Assembly: GCF_000411975.1 (NCBI RefSeq)
Contig: NZ_ASXG01000124.1
Location: 1 to 64,000, forward strand
DNA: 64,000 nucleotides
Reading direction: 5' to 3'
From: Amycolatopsis orientalis DSM 43388
GTDB taxonomy: Bacteria > Actinomycetota > Actinomycetes > Mycobacteriales > Pseudonocardiaceae
The translations under genes and the position numbers were made by a program. Numbering within the stretch: the first letter of the stretch is position 1; the number at the start of each line of letters is the position of its first letter. This document shows positions 7,853-17,381 of this stretch, piece after piece. Under the pieces are notes generated by a model that was not told the DNA's origin, did not search any database, and saw nothing but the letters and a program-made list of their open reading frames with translations.

Positions 7853-8887
7853 TCACCTCCACGGATGCGCGGGGTCGGGCGGGGGCATCGGGGAGGGCGG
7901 GGCCACCTCCGCACGCGTGGCGACGGGCGTCGCGGCCGCCGGACGCTGCCCGCCGCCGGGAGCCGAGGCGCGCAGGCCCGGCCAGAGGGCGGGCAGGCCC
8001 GCCAGCGCCACTCGACCGGCGGTGCCGGACTCGTCGAGCCGTCGCCAGCGCGGCGCGGCCATGTCGAGCGGGTCAGCCGCGGCCTCGCCGCTGCTGGTCG
8101 CCACGGGTACGCGTGCAGGCCGGTCGAGACCCCGCAGCGCCTCGGCCATCGCGCTGCGTGCATTGACTTCGCGCCTGGCGCTGGGCAGCCACACCAGCAC
8201 GGGTGTGGTGATGCCCGTGACCTCGGCCAGTCGCTCGTAGCGGGCGAGCTTGCCTGCCAGGCGGGACAGTTGCTCGGTGCCGAAGTCGAACTCGATGAAC
8301 CACTCGACCTCCCTGCCGGCCTCGCGCCAGCGGCCGTAGCCGTCCGGGGTGACGATGTCGCCCCAGTGCCGGCCGCACCGGGCGGCCGACCACCACGCCG
8401 CGAGCACACCAGCGGTGCCGGGTTGACGGGCTCGGCGGATCAGGGTGGTGAACAGCCCGTTGCAGCCCACGGTGTGCGCCAGCTGTAGCGAGAACGCGCG
8501 TCCGATCTCGCGTTCACGGCTGTAGCCCAGTTCCTTGGGGTCGATGCCGTCCTCGCGGGCCAGCGCGACCGCTCCGGCGGTGTCGAGGACGTAGTGCATC
8601 GGGTGCGAGCCGCGGTCGCGGTGGGGCTGGAACCGGTGCAGCACGCCCCATTGATAGAGGTTGCGCAGGCGCAGGTTCGCGCTGCGGCGACCGGTGAAGG
8701 CGACGTCGATGATCTGGGTGCTGGTGAGGACGTGGTGTTCGAACAGCATTCGGCACAGCCACCGGTCCCGGTCGGTGAGATGCCGGGCCAGCCACGCGTG
8801 ATGCTCGGCCGTGTTGAGCACCCGCGCCGCAGTTCGTTCGGGCCGATGTGCCCGCAATTGTCGCTGCGGGGTGGGATTGCTGACCAT
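7853..8887 (-). CDS. Replication-relaxation family protein (344 aa)
   Basis: ATG 8887 (MVSNPTPQRQLRAHRPERT) follows a modest AGGTG site. Residues about 25-100 form a winged-helix region (RDRWLCRMLFEHHVLTSTQI, then RRSANLRLRNLYQWGVLHRF). The middle part continues with YVLDTAGAVALAREDG and the predicted nuclease-like core (EVEWFIEFDFGTEQLSRLAG). This order is typical of the replication-relaxation family, found next to coupling proteins in actinobacterial conjugative elements, where it is suspected to act in DNA processing. No canonical relaxase is visible in the window, so this protein is a candidate for that job (inference). The C-terminal 60 residues are Pro/Ala-rich and probably disordered. 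Confidence 0.8.
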   Translation of the reverse strand: MVSNPTPQRQLRAHRPERTAARVLNTAEHHAWLARHLTDRDRWLCRMLFEHHVLTSTQIIDVAFTGRRSANLRLRNLYQWGVLHRFQPHRDRGSHPMHYVLDTAGAVALAREDGIDPKELGYSREREIGRAFSLQLAHTVGCNGLFTTLIRRARQPGTAGVLAAWWSAARCGRHWGDIVTPDGYGRWREAGREVEWFIEFDFGTEQLSRLAGKLARYERLAEVTGITTPVLVWLPSARREVNARSAMAEALRGLDRPARVPVATSSGEAAADPLDMAAPRWRRLDESGTAGRVALAGLPALWPGLRASAPGGGQRPAAATPVATRAEVAPPSPMPPPDPAHPWR

Positions 8888-8955
8888 CGTGAGTGCACCT
8901 CCAGACGTGCGGGACGCGGGAACGCCCTGCGGGCAAACGGAAATAGCTGAGCGGG

Positions 8956-11457
8956 TCAGGCCGCGCGGCGCGGGTCGAACGCCACCGGCTGGGCGTTTTC
9001 GGCCGGATCGGGCGTGTTTCGAGGCTTGGTGTTCACGAGCGCGAGCCGCCGGATTTCTTTGGCCCGGCCGGGAATCGCGGGCGGGAGCTTCTGGGTGACT
9101 GCGGTGAACGGGGGAGCTTCCTCGCTGTCGAGCACCAGTCGCGCGGCGATGTGGAACCGGCCGAGGTTGGCGAGGTCGTGTTCGGAGAGCCGGGGCGCGG
9201 TGTGCCGGGACAGGTCCCGGGCGTCTTCGGGCGACGCCGAGAAAATGATCTTCGAGCGGGCGTTGGTGCTGATGCCTTCCTCCAGTTCGCGCGGTAGCTG
9301 CCGCAGGTACTGATGCGCGAGCGTCATCGACATCCGGTAGCCCCGGGCTTCGGCGAGCATGTCTTCCATCGGGTACGCCAGATTGAGGAAGTTGTGGCAT
9401 TCGTCGATGTAGAGCGAGGCATCGTGGCGTTCGCGCTGCGGTATCCGGGCTCGCCGGGTGGCGGCCTGCCAGGTGCGGGCCACGACGATCGAGCCGATCA
9501 GGCGAGCGGTGTCCATCCCGAGCGCGTCCTTGCCCAGGCGCACCAGGCAGATTCCGCCGTCGAGCACCGCGTCCATGTCCACTGTGGACTCGCCGCCGGC
9601 GAGGGATGCCCGCACGAACGGGCGCAGCAGCAGGCCTCGGAGCTTGTTCATCAGCGGCGCGGCGACCTGTGCCCGGCTGGCGTCGGACAGATCGTCGTAC
9701 CAGTGCCAGAACCCGGTCAGGACATCGTCGGAGATCTGCTCGAGCGCGCGCTGCCGGAAAGCGGGCACCGTCAACAGTTTCGGCAGATCGGTCAGCGTGG
9801 GTGTGCCGGGCAGCTCGCGCAGGGTCAGCAGCCCCGAGCGCAGGATGTCCTCGGTCCGCGGCCCCCAGCTGGAGGCGTAGACGTGGGAGAAGATCGACAC
9901 CAGGTTGTCCACGGTGCGGGCGGTGTCGTCGCCTTCGAGCGGGTTGAGCACCGGCGGGCGGGCGCGGCTGTCGGCGTCGAAGAGCACGACCTTCTCCCCG
10001 AGCCGCGAGGGCAGCCGCATCAGGGTGTCCGCGACCAGGTCTCCCTTGGGATCGATCACGACCAGTCCGCGGCCGGCGTCGGCGTCGTCGAGGATCATCC
10101 GCGCCATCAGCTCGGACTTGCCCGACCCTGTCGCGCCCAGAATGTGCAGGTGATGGCGCGCGTCGGCGACGCGCAGCCCCACCGGCCGGGAGTGGCCGGA
10201 GTCGGTGATCCCGATCGGTTTCACTCCCGGGCCCTCGGTGGCAATTCCCGGTGGTGGCGGCACCGCCTTCGCTCCGGCGCGCTGCAAACCGGGTACGGCC
10301 TCGTCGGTCGGGACGTGCGCGAGCGCGGCCAGTTCGGCGATCGAGAGCAGATCACCGGAGGTGAGGCGTCGTTCGGCCACGGCCCGGACGGCGTTGGTGA
10401 GCCGGACGCGACGGTAGTAGTTGTGTTCGCTGTAAGCCGCGAACGCGCTGGCGATGGCATGCCCGCGTCCGCGCAGGTGCGCCCGCACCGGAACCCGTTG
10501 CGCGCCGGTCGCGTGCTCGTCGACCAGGGTGGCCACGGCGTACCGGATGCGGGTCTCGTACTGGGAGCTGCGCTGCTTGGCCACGATGACCCGGTCCTGC
10601 GCCGAGGTTTCCAGCGAGGTCTGGTGATCGACGACCGGCCGCTTCGCGGTCGTGGCGGGCTTGCGCGATCCGGTGTGCGGGGTGATCAGGTCCAGGAGGC
10701 GACCGGCCAGCCGGGCCGAGCTGCCCGTGCGGACCCGGCGGGCAGCTCGGCGGGCTGTGCGGACACGAGCGCCGGTGACCGGGCGCGCGAGGATCTGCAC
10801 CACGGCCCGTTCGTGGGTGGCCATGCCTGCCGGTGCGCCCAGCAAGGCCCGGACGGGGTCGGTGGGGAAGTCCGACCGGATGGGCAGTGCCTCGCTGCGG
10901 GCCAGGCGCAGTTCGCCGCCCGCGGCCTCGACCGCTTTTCCCGGCGGGTTGGACAAGGGGATCGGCGGCTTGGCCGGTGTGGTCCGGGTGTGCGCGCCGG
11001 GCCAGGCAGCCTCGATGGCGCGTTCGGCCATGCCAGGCGGTACCACGCCCGGCAGCCACAGCCGCAGGGCGACCCCGGTCTGGGAGAACACGTACTCCCA
11101 CACGATGTGCGGCTGGCCGTGCATCCGCCGTTTCCAGCCGGACCGCAACAGCCCGACCAGGTTGGAGTACAAGGCCGCCGCGCCGTCCGGATCGACCGTG
11201 GGCGGAGCGAGCACGGTGACCACCCGGGCGTCGGCCACCATCCGGTCATGGCACCGGCGCGCCCACCACCGTCGCCCGACCACAATGGCGGCCACCGCCA
11301 GCGCCACGGCCGGCCCGACGAGCGGCCCCCAGGACAGCGCGAATTCCCGCAGTGCCGCGACGAGAGCGCGCACTGCAGCACCGGGATCGCGCAGGTAGTC
11401 CTGCAACGGCGACGCAAGCGTCCTCGCCGAAGCGACAACGGATTGAGCGGATGACAT
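8956..11457 (-). CDS. VirD4/TraD-type coupling ATPase (833 aa)
   Basis: Start ATG 11457 (MSSAQSVVASARTL) is preceded by GAGGGG. A membrane segment lies at about 45-61. The ATPase core has Walker A GATGSGKS at 441-448 and Walker B LYIDECHNF at 682-690, followed by MTLAHQYLRQLP and the STNARSKIIFSAS region characteristic of type IV coupling proteins and TraG/TraD helicase-like ATPases. Coupling proteins recruit the DNA-relaxase complex to the secretion channel at the inner membrane. It follows the VirB4 gene in the same operon and precedes the replication-relaxation gene. The long region between the membrane segment and the ATPase domain (about 70-420) is typical of actinobacterial versions. 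Confidence 0.93.
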   Translation of the reverse strand: MSSAQSVVASARTLASPLQDYLRDPGAAVRALVAALREFALSWGPLVGPAVALAVAAIVVGRRWWARRCHDRMVADARVVTVLAPPTVDPDGAAALYSNLVGLLRSGWKRRMHGQPHIVWEYVFSQTGVALRLWLPGVVPPGMAERAIEAAWPGAHTRTTPAKPPIPLSNPPGKAVEAAGGELRLARSEALPIRSDFPTDPVRALLGAPAGMATHERAVVQILARPVTGARVRTARRAARRVRTGSSARLAGRLLDLITPHTGSRKPATTAKRPVVDHQTSLETSAQDRVIVAKQRSSQYETRIRYAVATLVDEHATGAQRVPVRAHLRGRGHAIASAFAAYSEHNYYRRVRLTNAVRAVAERRLTSGDLLSIAELAALAHVPTDEAVPGLQRAGAKAVPPPPGIATEGPGVKPIGITDSGHSRPVGLRVADARHHLHILGATGSGKSELMARMILDDADAGRGLVVIDPKGDLVADTLMRLPSRLGEKVVLFDADSRARPPVLNPLEGDDTARTVDNLVSIFSHVYASSWGPRTEDILRSGLLTLRELPGTPTLTDLPKLLTVPAFRQRALEQISDDVLTGFWHWYDDLSDASRAQVAAPLMNKLRGLLLRPFVRASLAGGESTVDMDAVLDGGICLVRLGKDALGMDTARLIGSIVVARTWQAATRRARIPQRERHDASLYIDECHNFLNLAYPMEDMLAEARGYRMSMTLAHQYLRQLPRELEEGISTNARSKIIFSASPEDARDLSRHTAPRLSEHDLANLGRFHIAARLVLDSEEAPPFTAVTQKLPPAIPGRAKEIRRLALVNTKPRNTPDPAENAQPVAFDPRRAA

Positions 11458-11501
11458 CAGAAAGCCCCTCTTTCGCAAGGAAAAGTCGCAAAGGTGCGGA
11501 T

Positions 11502-11726
11502 TCAGGCCGCGTGTCGTCCGGCGTTCGTTTGGCCTTCGTGCGTCGGGGTAGGCGCGGACGGGTTGCAGGGGCACGAGTCGCAGATGACGGCACCGCTTGC
11601 GTGCCGTTCGGCGTCGAAATCGGCCTGCCACTGCGACAGCCGCCCCGCCATGCCCTTGAGCGACCCGCAACGGCAGTGCGGATCAGGCAGCGCTGTCGAG
11701 GTCGACGTGGCCGTCAGCGTCCGCAT
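11502..11726 (-). CDS. Possible small Cys-rich protein between VirB4 and TraD genes (74 aa)
   Basis: An ATG at 11726 opens a 74-codon frame that overlaps the last 44 bp of the VirB4 gene and ends 45 bp before the coupling protein start. It contains CRC near residue 18 and CDSCPC near residue 49, a pattern that could bind zinc. No good ribosome site is visible, so translation would depend on coupling to VirB4. It fits neatly into the gap of an otherwise tightly packed operon, which is the main support. It may be spurious. Confidence 0.35.
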   Translation of the reverse strand: MRTLTATSTSTALPDPHCRCGSLKGMAGRLSQWQADFDAERHASGAVICDSCPCNPSAPTPTHEGQTNAGRHAA

Positions 11727-13596
11727 CGAGAGCCAGTTCGGTGTCGTCGACGCCGAGATCGACGAACGCGCCGCCGTCGTCCGTGCTAGATTCGTGGTCC
11801 GCGTACTGCGCCAACTCGGCCGGGTCTGTTGTGATGAGCGCGTTTTCCTGCGGCGAAGCCAGCGACTGGAACGCGACTCTCTGCGTCCCGGTCGAGAGCA
11901 GACCTTGTCCCTTGTCCGCGGAAATCAGGAACTGCTTCTCACCCTCGGACAGGTTAAAGGTCTCCACGATCTCCTCGATCGCCTGCGGCGCTTGACGCAG
12001 GAGGATCTGGGTCGCCGCGTTAGCGATGATCGCCTTGCCCAGGTCTGTCCCGAGGACATCGCCGACATCCTGAGTCGCGATCGTCAAGCCCGCCCAGTGT
12101 TTCCGGGCTGCTTTGGCCATCCGGTGCAGAAACCGCGCCCCGGCCGGGTCTTGCATGAGCAGCCACGCTTCGTCGACGGTGATCAGCCTCGGCCGCCGGA
12201 TGGCCGGGTTGGACACCCGCCGCCACACCGTGTCCAGCGTGAGCAGCGTCCCGATCGGCCGGAGTTCGTCGGGCAGGTCACGCAAGCTGAACACGGTCAG
12301 GTGGCCCTCTGGCCGCGTGGTGGTCGGCCCGGAGAACATCGTAGAGAACGCGCCCTCGACGAACGGGTGCAACCTGGAGCCGAGATCCGCGGCGATCGGA
12401 TCGCCGATGGCAGTGAGGACCGCGGCGAGATCCACCAGCAGCGGCGCCTGCCTGCCCCAGGTCCGCGGGTCGCTGGTGATCCCGGCTTGCTGGTAGGTGG
12501 CCATGATCGCCCGGTCGAGCACGGCGCGTTGCTGCGCGGACAATTCGGTGCCGAGCAGCACTCCGATGACGGTGTGCAGGAACAGCGCCCGGCGCGTCAG
12601 AGCGTCCTTGGGGGCGGTGCGGCGACCGTCCGGCCTGATGGCGATCGGAAGGTCGAACGGGTTGATGCGGACGTCGGCGTCGCCGAGGTGGATGTAGGTG
12701 CCGCCGATGGCCTCGCCGAGTCGTCGGTACTCGTCCTCCGGGTCGATGATCGCGACCTCGACGCCGCGGTAGAGGCTGCGCAGGGTTTCCAGCTTCACCA
12801 GGTAGGACTTGCCCGCGCCGGAGCGCCCGAGCACTACGGCGTTGTAGTTGTCCGCGGAAAAACGGTCCCAGTGCACCAAACCCTGCGATCCGACGTTGAA
12901 CCCGTACAGCACACCGGCCGGTGCAGCGACACTGGTCGGGTCAGCGGGCGGCAGATCGGGGCTGGTGAAGGGAAACGCGGCGGCCAGCGCACTGGTGTCG
13001 AAGGTGCGGCGCATGCCGATGAGATCGAGCGCGAGCGGCAGGGTGGACACCCAGCCCTGCAGCGACCGGTAGGTGGTCGGCTGCGCGTTCATCAACAGGG
13101 ACGCGGCGAGCGCTCGCACTGCGGCGACCTGCTCGCCGAGATCGTCCTCGCTGGTGGCGTGCACGGTCAGATACAGCCCGAGCCGATACAGCTTGCCTTC
13201 GCCGCGGGCGACCCGGGCCGAGAGGTCGTAGGCGTCCTCGGTGGCGGCCTCGACCATCGGGTCCAGCAACCGCCCCTTCTCGCTGGTGTGTCGCCGCCCC
13301 GATTCCAACTTGGACAGCTGGCGCTTGAGCCGGTGGGCGGCGGTGACCGGGTCGATCGGCTCGATGTGCAGCGACACGTCGACGCGGCCGGGGTAGGACA
13401 GCAGCGGTTGCAGCCATCCGGCGTGTACTTCGCGCGGGTAGCCGGTGACTGCGAAACTGGCGACCCATTCGCCGCCGATCTCCAGGTGCCGGGGTGCGAC
13501 TGACAGCGAATCCGGCGTGAACGCACTGGCCCTGCCCAACGGTGCATTCGCGTGCTGCGTCCCGCGGCCTCGGGCACGGCCGAACTTCCTGCTCAT
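11683..13596 (-). CDS. virB4: VirB4-type conjugation ATPase (637 aa)
   Basis: Start ATG 13596 (MSRKFGRARGRGTQH) overlaps the PrgI-like stop as ATGA. Walker A is GRSGAGKS at 257-264, followed by AIIDPEDEYRRL; Walker B is LITVDEAWLL at 471-480, and TIATQDVGDVLG follows. This is the layout of VirB4/TraC-type ATPases that power type IV secretion. The N-terminal domain (about 35-200) resembles the SCO6880-type N-terminus. It sits between the PrgI-like membrane protein and the coupling ATPase, the usual order in actinobacterial systems. The C-terminal tail is acidic. The reading frame is open much farther upstream, but that part is the shadow of the PrgI-like gene. Confidence 0.93.
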   Translation of the reverse strand: MSRKFGRARGRGTQHANAPLGRASAFTPDSLSVAPRHLEIGGEWVASFAVTGYPREVHAGWLQPLLSYPGRVDVSLHIEPIDPVTAAHRLKRQLSKLESGRRHTSEKGRLLDPMVEAATEDAYDLSARVARGEGKLYRLGLYLTVHATSEDDLGEQVAAVRALAASLLMNAQPTTYRSLQGWVSTLPLALDLIGMRRTFDTSALAAAFPFTSPDLPPADPTSVAAPAGVLYGFNVGSQGLVHWDRFSADNYNAVVLGRSGAGKSYLVKLETLRSLYRGVEVAIIDPEDEYRRLGEAIGGTYIHLGDADVRINPFDLPIAIRPDGRRTAPKDALTRRALFLHTVIGVLLGTELSAQQRAVLDRAIMATYQQAGITSDPRTWGRQAPLLVDLAAVLTAIGDPIAADLGSRLHPFVEGAFSTMFSGPTTTRPEGHLTVFSLRDLPDELRPIGTLLTLDTVWRRVSNPAIRRPRLITVDEAWLLMQDPAGARFLHRMAKAARKHWAGLTIATQDVGDVLGTDLGKAIIANAATQILLRQAPQAIEEIVETFNLSEGEKQFLISADKGQGLLSTGTQRVAFQSLASPQENALITTDPAELAQYADHESSTDDGGAFVDLGVDDTELALDADADGHVDLDSAA

Positions 13597-14744
13597 AGGT
13601 CCCCGCCCTCCCATTCGTCCAGGACCGTCGGCTCCGGTGCGCTGTCGCGCCCGCCCCGGCTGGTCGTGCTTCGGTGATGGACTGGTGGCTGGTCGTCGGG
13701 GTCCGGGGCGGCGGTGGTGATGACTTCGTCTGCGCCGGCCAGGCCTGCCGAGGGCGGGATCAGGCTGTCTGGGTTGCACGCGGTGGCCAGCACGGCGGTG
13801 GCCTGCCCGGCCTCCAGGGGCGTGATCGTGATCCCGGCTGGGGAGAGCAGTTCGGTGGCTTCGCCCAGCCTCCGCACGAGCCGGGTTTCCGCCGAGTGCC
13901 GCGCGGTCTCGGTGACCTCGCCGTCCCGGCTGCGGGCGCGTCGTGCCCGCAGTGCGGCGAGCGGGGACGCGCCGCCGAGCCCGTCGGTCGGCCCCGTAGC
14001 GCGGACCGGCTCGCGCAGCACCAGCAGTACCTGGCGGCGCAGCAGATCGGTGGAGCGGCGCAACTGGTCGAGGTAGGTCGCGTGCTCGGCCGCGGCGGCT
14101 TCGAGCATCGGATGCGGCAATCCGGGGGCGGCCTCGCGCAGGTCGCTGATCTGCTGGCTCAGGTCCAGCCGTTCGGCCCGGATGAGCATTTGCACCGGCG
14201 CGGAGATCGAGTGCAGATACCGGCCGAAGCTGGCGACCAGGGCCTCTTGCTCGCCGGGTGTGCGGAGGGCGAAGTTGACGGTGCTGGCCACTGCGACCAT
14301 CGCGACCCCGTCGGGGCCGAGGTCGACGACCCCGGCCTCGGTGACTCCTTCCGCGGGCAGCCGCAGCGCCGCCGGAGACACCTCCGACCTGCCCGCCACA
14401 TCGGTCGCGGTGATGGTGCTGGTCAGCCACTCGGGTGCGGGCCGGACCCCTTCGGGGGCGGCGACGCGGCGGCGGGGTTGCAGCCGCTGGCGGAGGGCGG
14501 CGAGCATGAGCCGGTCGAGGCTCATGCCGTCGCGCTGACCCAGCGCCAGGACCGCGGCCGTGACACCGAGAGGAACAGCGGCGATCAGGAAGATCGGCAG
14601 CGGCACCACACCGCGGGTCAGCGTCCAGGCACCGTAGAGCACGATCCCGGTCACGGCGAGGATCGCCAGCTGCCGGGCGGTGAGGTTGGCCAGGACGCGA
14701 TCCTCGCGATCGACATCGGAGGGGATGCGCACGGGCTGGGTCAT
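13593..14744 (-). CDS. PrgI-like type IV secretion membrane protein (383 aa)
   Basis: Starts at ATG 14744 (MTQPVRIPSDVDREDRVLANL), overlapping the VirB6-like stop as ATGA; its own stop overlaps the VirB4 start the same way. Two membrane helices lie at about 27-45 and 48-67, in the PrgI-family position after the sequence LTARQLAILAVTG. The C-terminal cytoplasmic part (about 100-340) resembles the SCO6880-type domain seen ahead of VirB4. PrgI-like proteins are VirB3-like partners of VirB4. Tight overlaps indicate translational coupling within the transfer operon. Confidence 0.85.
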   Translation of the reverse strand: MTQPVRIPSDVDREDRVLANLTARQLAILAVTGIVLYGAWTLTRGVVPLPIFLIAAVPLGVTAAVLALGQRDGMSLDRLMLAALRQRLQPRRRVAAPEGVRPAPEWLTSTITATDVAGRSEVSPAALRLPAEGVTEAGVVDLGPDGVAMVAVASTVNFALRTPGEQEALVASFGRYLHSISAPVQMLIRAERLDLSQQISDLREAAPGLPHPMLEAAAAEHATYLDQLRRSTDLLRRQVLLVLREPVRATGPTDGLGGASPLAALRARRARSRDGEVTETARHSAETRLVRRLGEATELLSPAGITITPLEAGQATAVLATACNPDSLIPPSAGLAGADEVITTAAPDPDDQPPVHHRSTTSRGGRDSAPEPTVLDEWEGGDL

Positions 14745-16876
14745 GACTTCTCACCTCCACGGGGCGGGGCTTTCGGCGGAGCTGGTGGCGTGGTCGGCGC
14801 CCGGAACGTCACCGGCGGCACGGACGGCGTGCGCGGGCGGGCGTCGCCGAGGCGCGGCTGCGGGTGCGCGGTCCGGAACACCGGCGCGGCGGGCGGCGCA
14901 GTCGCGGGCGTGGCCGGACGGGACACGTGGGGCGGTTCCGGCGTCGGCGGCTGGAACCGCAAGTACGGAGGAACCGCGGCCGTCGCGACCGGCCGAGCCG
15001 GAGTCGCGGCACCACCGGCTCGGCGCGGTGCACCAGGAGCTTGGAACCGGGGCGCCGTCGGAGCCCGCCTGCGGCGCCGCCCGGCGAGCGGCGGGGCTGG
15101 GATGCCGGGCTTGGGTGCGGAACTGAATTCGGGCATGACGGGTCCTTGACTGGCCGAGGTGACGGCCGGGTCGTGGATGGTCTCCTGCGGACCGGGCTGC
15201 AGAAACTCCGGTCGCTGCGAGGGCGGGCGCGGCTGCTGGGCAGCACGGGCGCGCTCGGCGTCGTAGGCCGCCTGCATCCGCTTGTTGACCGCCTCCGGTG
15301 TCCGCGGGCTCCGCGGCTGAGCGGGCCACGGCGGATCGGCAGCAGCACCGCCCCGGCCACCGCCGCCCCTGTGTCCCTTGCCGCTACCGGCGGCCGTGCT
15401 GGCCTTGCCGAAGCGGCCGGACTTCCCGGCGACCATCCCGAATGTTTTCGCTGCGATGTAGGTCTTGACGAGACTTCCGAGGAGAGAGCGGCCGTTGCCG
15501 ATCCTGGCGGCCGAGAGGAACCAGAACGGAATCTTGAAGAGGACGTAGAACAAGGCGATCGCGGCGATGAGCATGCCGAGCGCGGACAGCGTCGAGCCGA
15601 ACAGATGCACCCCGCCGGTCAGGAAGGTCCGCACGGCGCCGATCAGCACGAGCGACTGCGCGACCTGGATCGCCAGCGTCGCCCCGGTCGCCTTCCACCA
15701 CCACCAGGCGATGCCGTCGGTGTGGGGCAAGCCGTGACACATCAGAAACAGCGGCCCGGTGGCGATCAGGATCAGCGTGATGACGACACGCACTGCGTAG
15801 ACAGCCAGCAGGGCGATCCCGACGACCACCAGCACCAGCGCCAGCAGAATCATGAAGAACCCGCCGGAGACCGCGCCATCGACCGCGTCCTTGAGCGTGG
15901 AGCCCAGCGAGGGCGGGTCCACCCCGTCGCCAAGGACTGCGGCGGACAGCGCGTTCGCCAGCCGGATGAGCTTCTCGGCGAAGAACAGCGACAGCGCGGA
16001 GGCGAGGAACCCGATCGGGATCCGCGGGCCGATCTCTTTGATCGAGTACCGGCTCTGCACCGTCTCGTGGGACATCACCACGATCCCGGCGACCAGGATC
16101 AGCATCCCGTAGCAGGCCAGCACGATCTGCCACGAGTTGTCCCACAGTTCGCCGATACCGGGAAGCTGATCCAGCGTCGGCGTGGTCAGCACGGTGTGGC
16201 CGAGCAAGTCCAGGATCGGCGACAGCGCGGCGGTGACCAGATCCTTGAACACGCCGTTGATCGCCTTGGCGATGCAGCCGGTGATGTTGGTCAGCCCGCA
16301 GTCCGGATCGCCGTTTCCCGTACTGGGACCGCCCGGCCGCGGGCTCGTGCTCGGCGGCGGAGTGGGCTGCGGAATGCAGTCCTCGCCCGTGCACGGCGGG
16401 TTCGCAGTCGTGCTCGGCGCGGCGGTCGGGCTGCCGGGTGTGCAGCCGATCTGGCCGGGGAAGCAGCTCGTCGGCGGCGGCAGTTCGGTGATCGGAGGCA
16501 GTGGCGTCGCCGGGACCGACGGGCGCGGCGAGCCGGTCGGAAAGCGGCACGCCGGGTCCGGCGAGTTCGGGGCACACGTGTCGCTGGGGTTGGGCGGCAG
16601 CGGCAACGGCGGCGGTTGCTGCGCCGCGGGCTGCGTGCTCGGCTGCCGGGGTGCGCCGGGCGCGGCCCACGCACTGACAGCCAGCGCACCGCCGAGCAGC
16701 ATGGTCAGGCCCAGCGCCAGCAGCCAGACCCGCCGCCGGGAACCACGTCCGGTGCGCTGCGGGGTCGGCGGGGCGAGCAGGACCCGCTCCCGGCGCACCG
16801 GGTCCAACGGGCGCGAGCCGGTGCCGGGCTCGCCGCGATCGGGCTCGGGCACGCGGGAGCGTCGGGTCGCGGTCAT
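14741..16876 (-). CDS. VirB6/TrbL-like polytopic channel protein (711 aa)
   Basis: I prefer ATG 16876 (MTATRRSRVPEPDRG), 4 bp after the pilin stop; a TTG at 16894 would add 6 residues. After a basic cytoplasmic N-terminus there is one helix (about 50-70), then a Pro/Thr-rich extracytoplasmic segment with several Cys (about 72-190). A membrane core follows (about 195-490) with at least six helices and a WWWWK patch. A long Pro/Gly/Arg-rich tail (about 510-711) is probably disordered and cytoplasmic. This matches VirB6/TrbL-like components of actinobacterial type IV secretion. Its stop overlaps the PrgI-like start. Confidence 0.85.
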   Translation of the reverse strand: MTATRRSRVPEPDRGEPGTGSRPLDPVRRERVLLAPPTPQRTGRGSRRRVWLLALGLTMLLGGALAVSAWAAPGAPRQPSTQPAAQQPPPLPLPPNPSDTCAPNSPDPACRFPTGSPRPSVPATPLPPITELPPPTSCFPGQIGCTPGSPTAAPSTTANPPCTGEDCIPQPTPPPSTSPRPGGPSTGNGDPDCGLTNITGCIAKAINGVFKDLVTAALSPILDLLGHTVLTTPTLDQLPGIGELWDNSWQIVLACYGMLILVAGIVVMSHETVQSRYSIKEIGPRIPIGFLASALSLFFAEKLIRLANALSAAVLGDGVDPPSLGSTLKDAVDGAVSGGFFMILLALVLVVVGIALLAVYAVRVVITLILIATGPLFLMCHGLPHTDGIAWWWWKATGATLAIQVAQSLVLIGAVRTFLTGGVHLFGSTLSALGMLIAAIALFYVLFKIPFWFLSAARIGNGRSLLGSLVKTYIAAKTFGMVAGKSGRFGKASTAAGSGKGHRGGGGRGGAAADPPWPAQPRSPRTPEAVNKRMQAAYDAERARAAQQPRPPSQRPEFLQPGPQETIHDPAVTSASQGPVMPEFSSAPKPGIPAPPLAGRRRRRAPTAPRFQAPGAPRRAGGAATPARPVATAAVPPYLRFQPPTPEPPHVSRPATPATAPPAAPVFRTAHPQPRLGDARPRTPSVPPVTFRAPTTPPAPPKAPPRGGEKS

Positions 16877-16880
16877 AGCC

Positions 16881-17381
16881 TCAGGCCCCGACAATCCCGC
16901 GCAGGGTTTCCACCACTAGCGGTGCCAGCGCAGCCAACCCGTAGCCCCACCCGGCGCTCTTGAACGACTGCTTGGCCTTCTCGACTTCGCCGGGGTCACC
17001 CCCGGCCATCAGGTACCGGACGCCGCCGATGGTGAGGAACACCGTCGCCAGCCCAGCGAGGATGCCGACCAGCCAGTTGCGGATGTTGTCGAAGACCTGC
17101 CCGACGCTGCTCGCGATCGCGAGCACCTGTGTGGAAGCCTGCGCCGCATCCGCGGCGAGCGAGCTGAGCAGGACCGCGCCGAGTACCGCGTAGATCGCCG
17201 CGTGGCGCACTGGCCGCGACCGAGAGATCCGATGACAGGTGCGTGTGGTATCCGTGTGTGCCGTCGGCCGCGAGTGGCTGACGACGCCGGGGCGGGATCG
17301 TTTCCGGTCGGTCGTGCTCGACGCGAGGAAGCACGACGGCGCGGGGGTGTGCTGAGTCTGGGGATGGGGTGTCACGCGCAT
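16881..17381 (-). CDS. VirB2/TrbC-like pilin precursor (166 aa)
   Basis: ATG 17381 (MRVTPHPQTQHTPAP) follows an excellent GGAGGT site 7 bp upstream. After a polar N-terminus of about 70 residues there is a signal-like helix (AAIYAVLGAVLLSSLAADAAQA, about 73-94) with a likely AQA cleavage site. Two helices follow (about 110-132 and 145-160), with GGVRYLMAGGDPGEVEKAK between them. Small, two-helix processed proteins of this form are VirB2-type pilins. The gene opens the core of the transfer operon; its first 10 bases overlap the preceding gene, and the shared 39-nt element lies 66-104 bp upstream of its start. Confidence 0.8.
   Translation of the reverse strand: MRVTPHPQTQHTPAPSCFLASSTTDRKRSRPGVVSHSRPTAHTDTTRTCHRISRSRPVRHAAIYAVLGAVLLSSLAADAAQASTQVLAIASSVGQVFDNIRNWLVGILAGLATVFLTIGGVRYLMAGGDPGEVEKAKQSFKSAGWGYGLAALAPLVVETLRGIVGA

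Noticed and set aside
9313..11454. A 713-codon plus-strand open frame opposite the coupling ATPase
   Set aside because: It is antisense to a gene with intact Walker motifs; composition is Gly/Arg/Pro-rich with no domain. High GC opens such frames.
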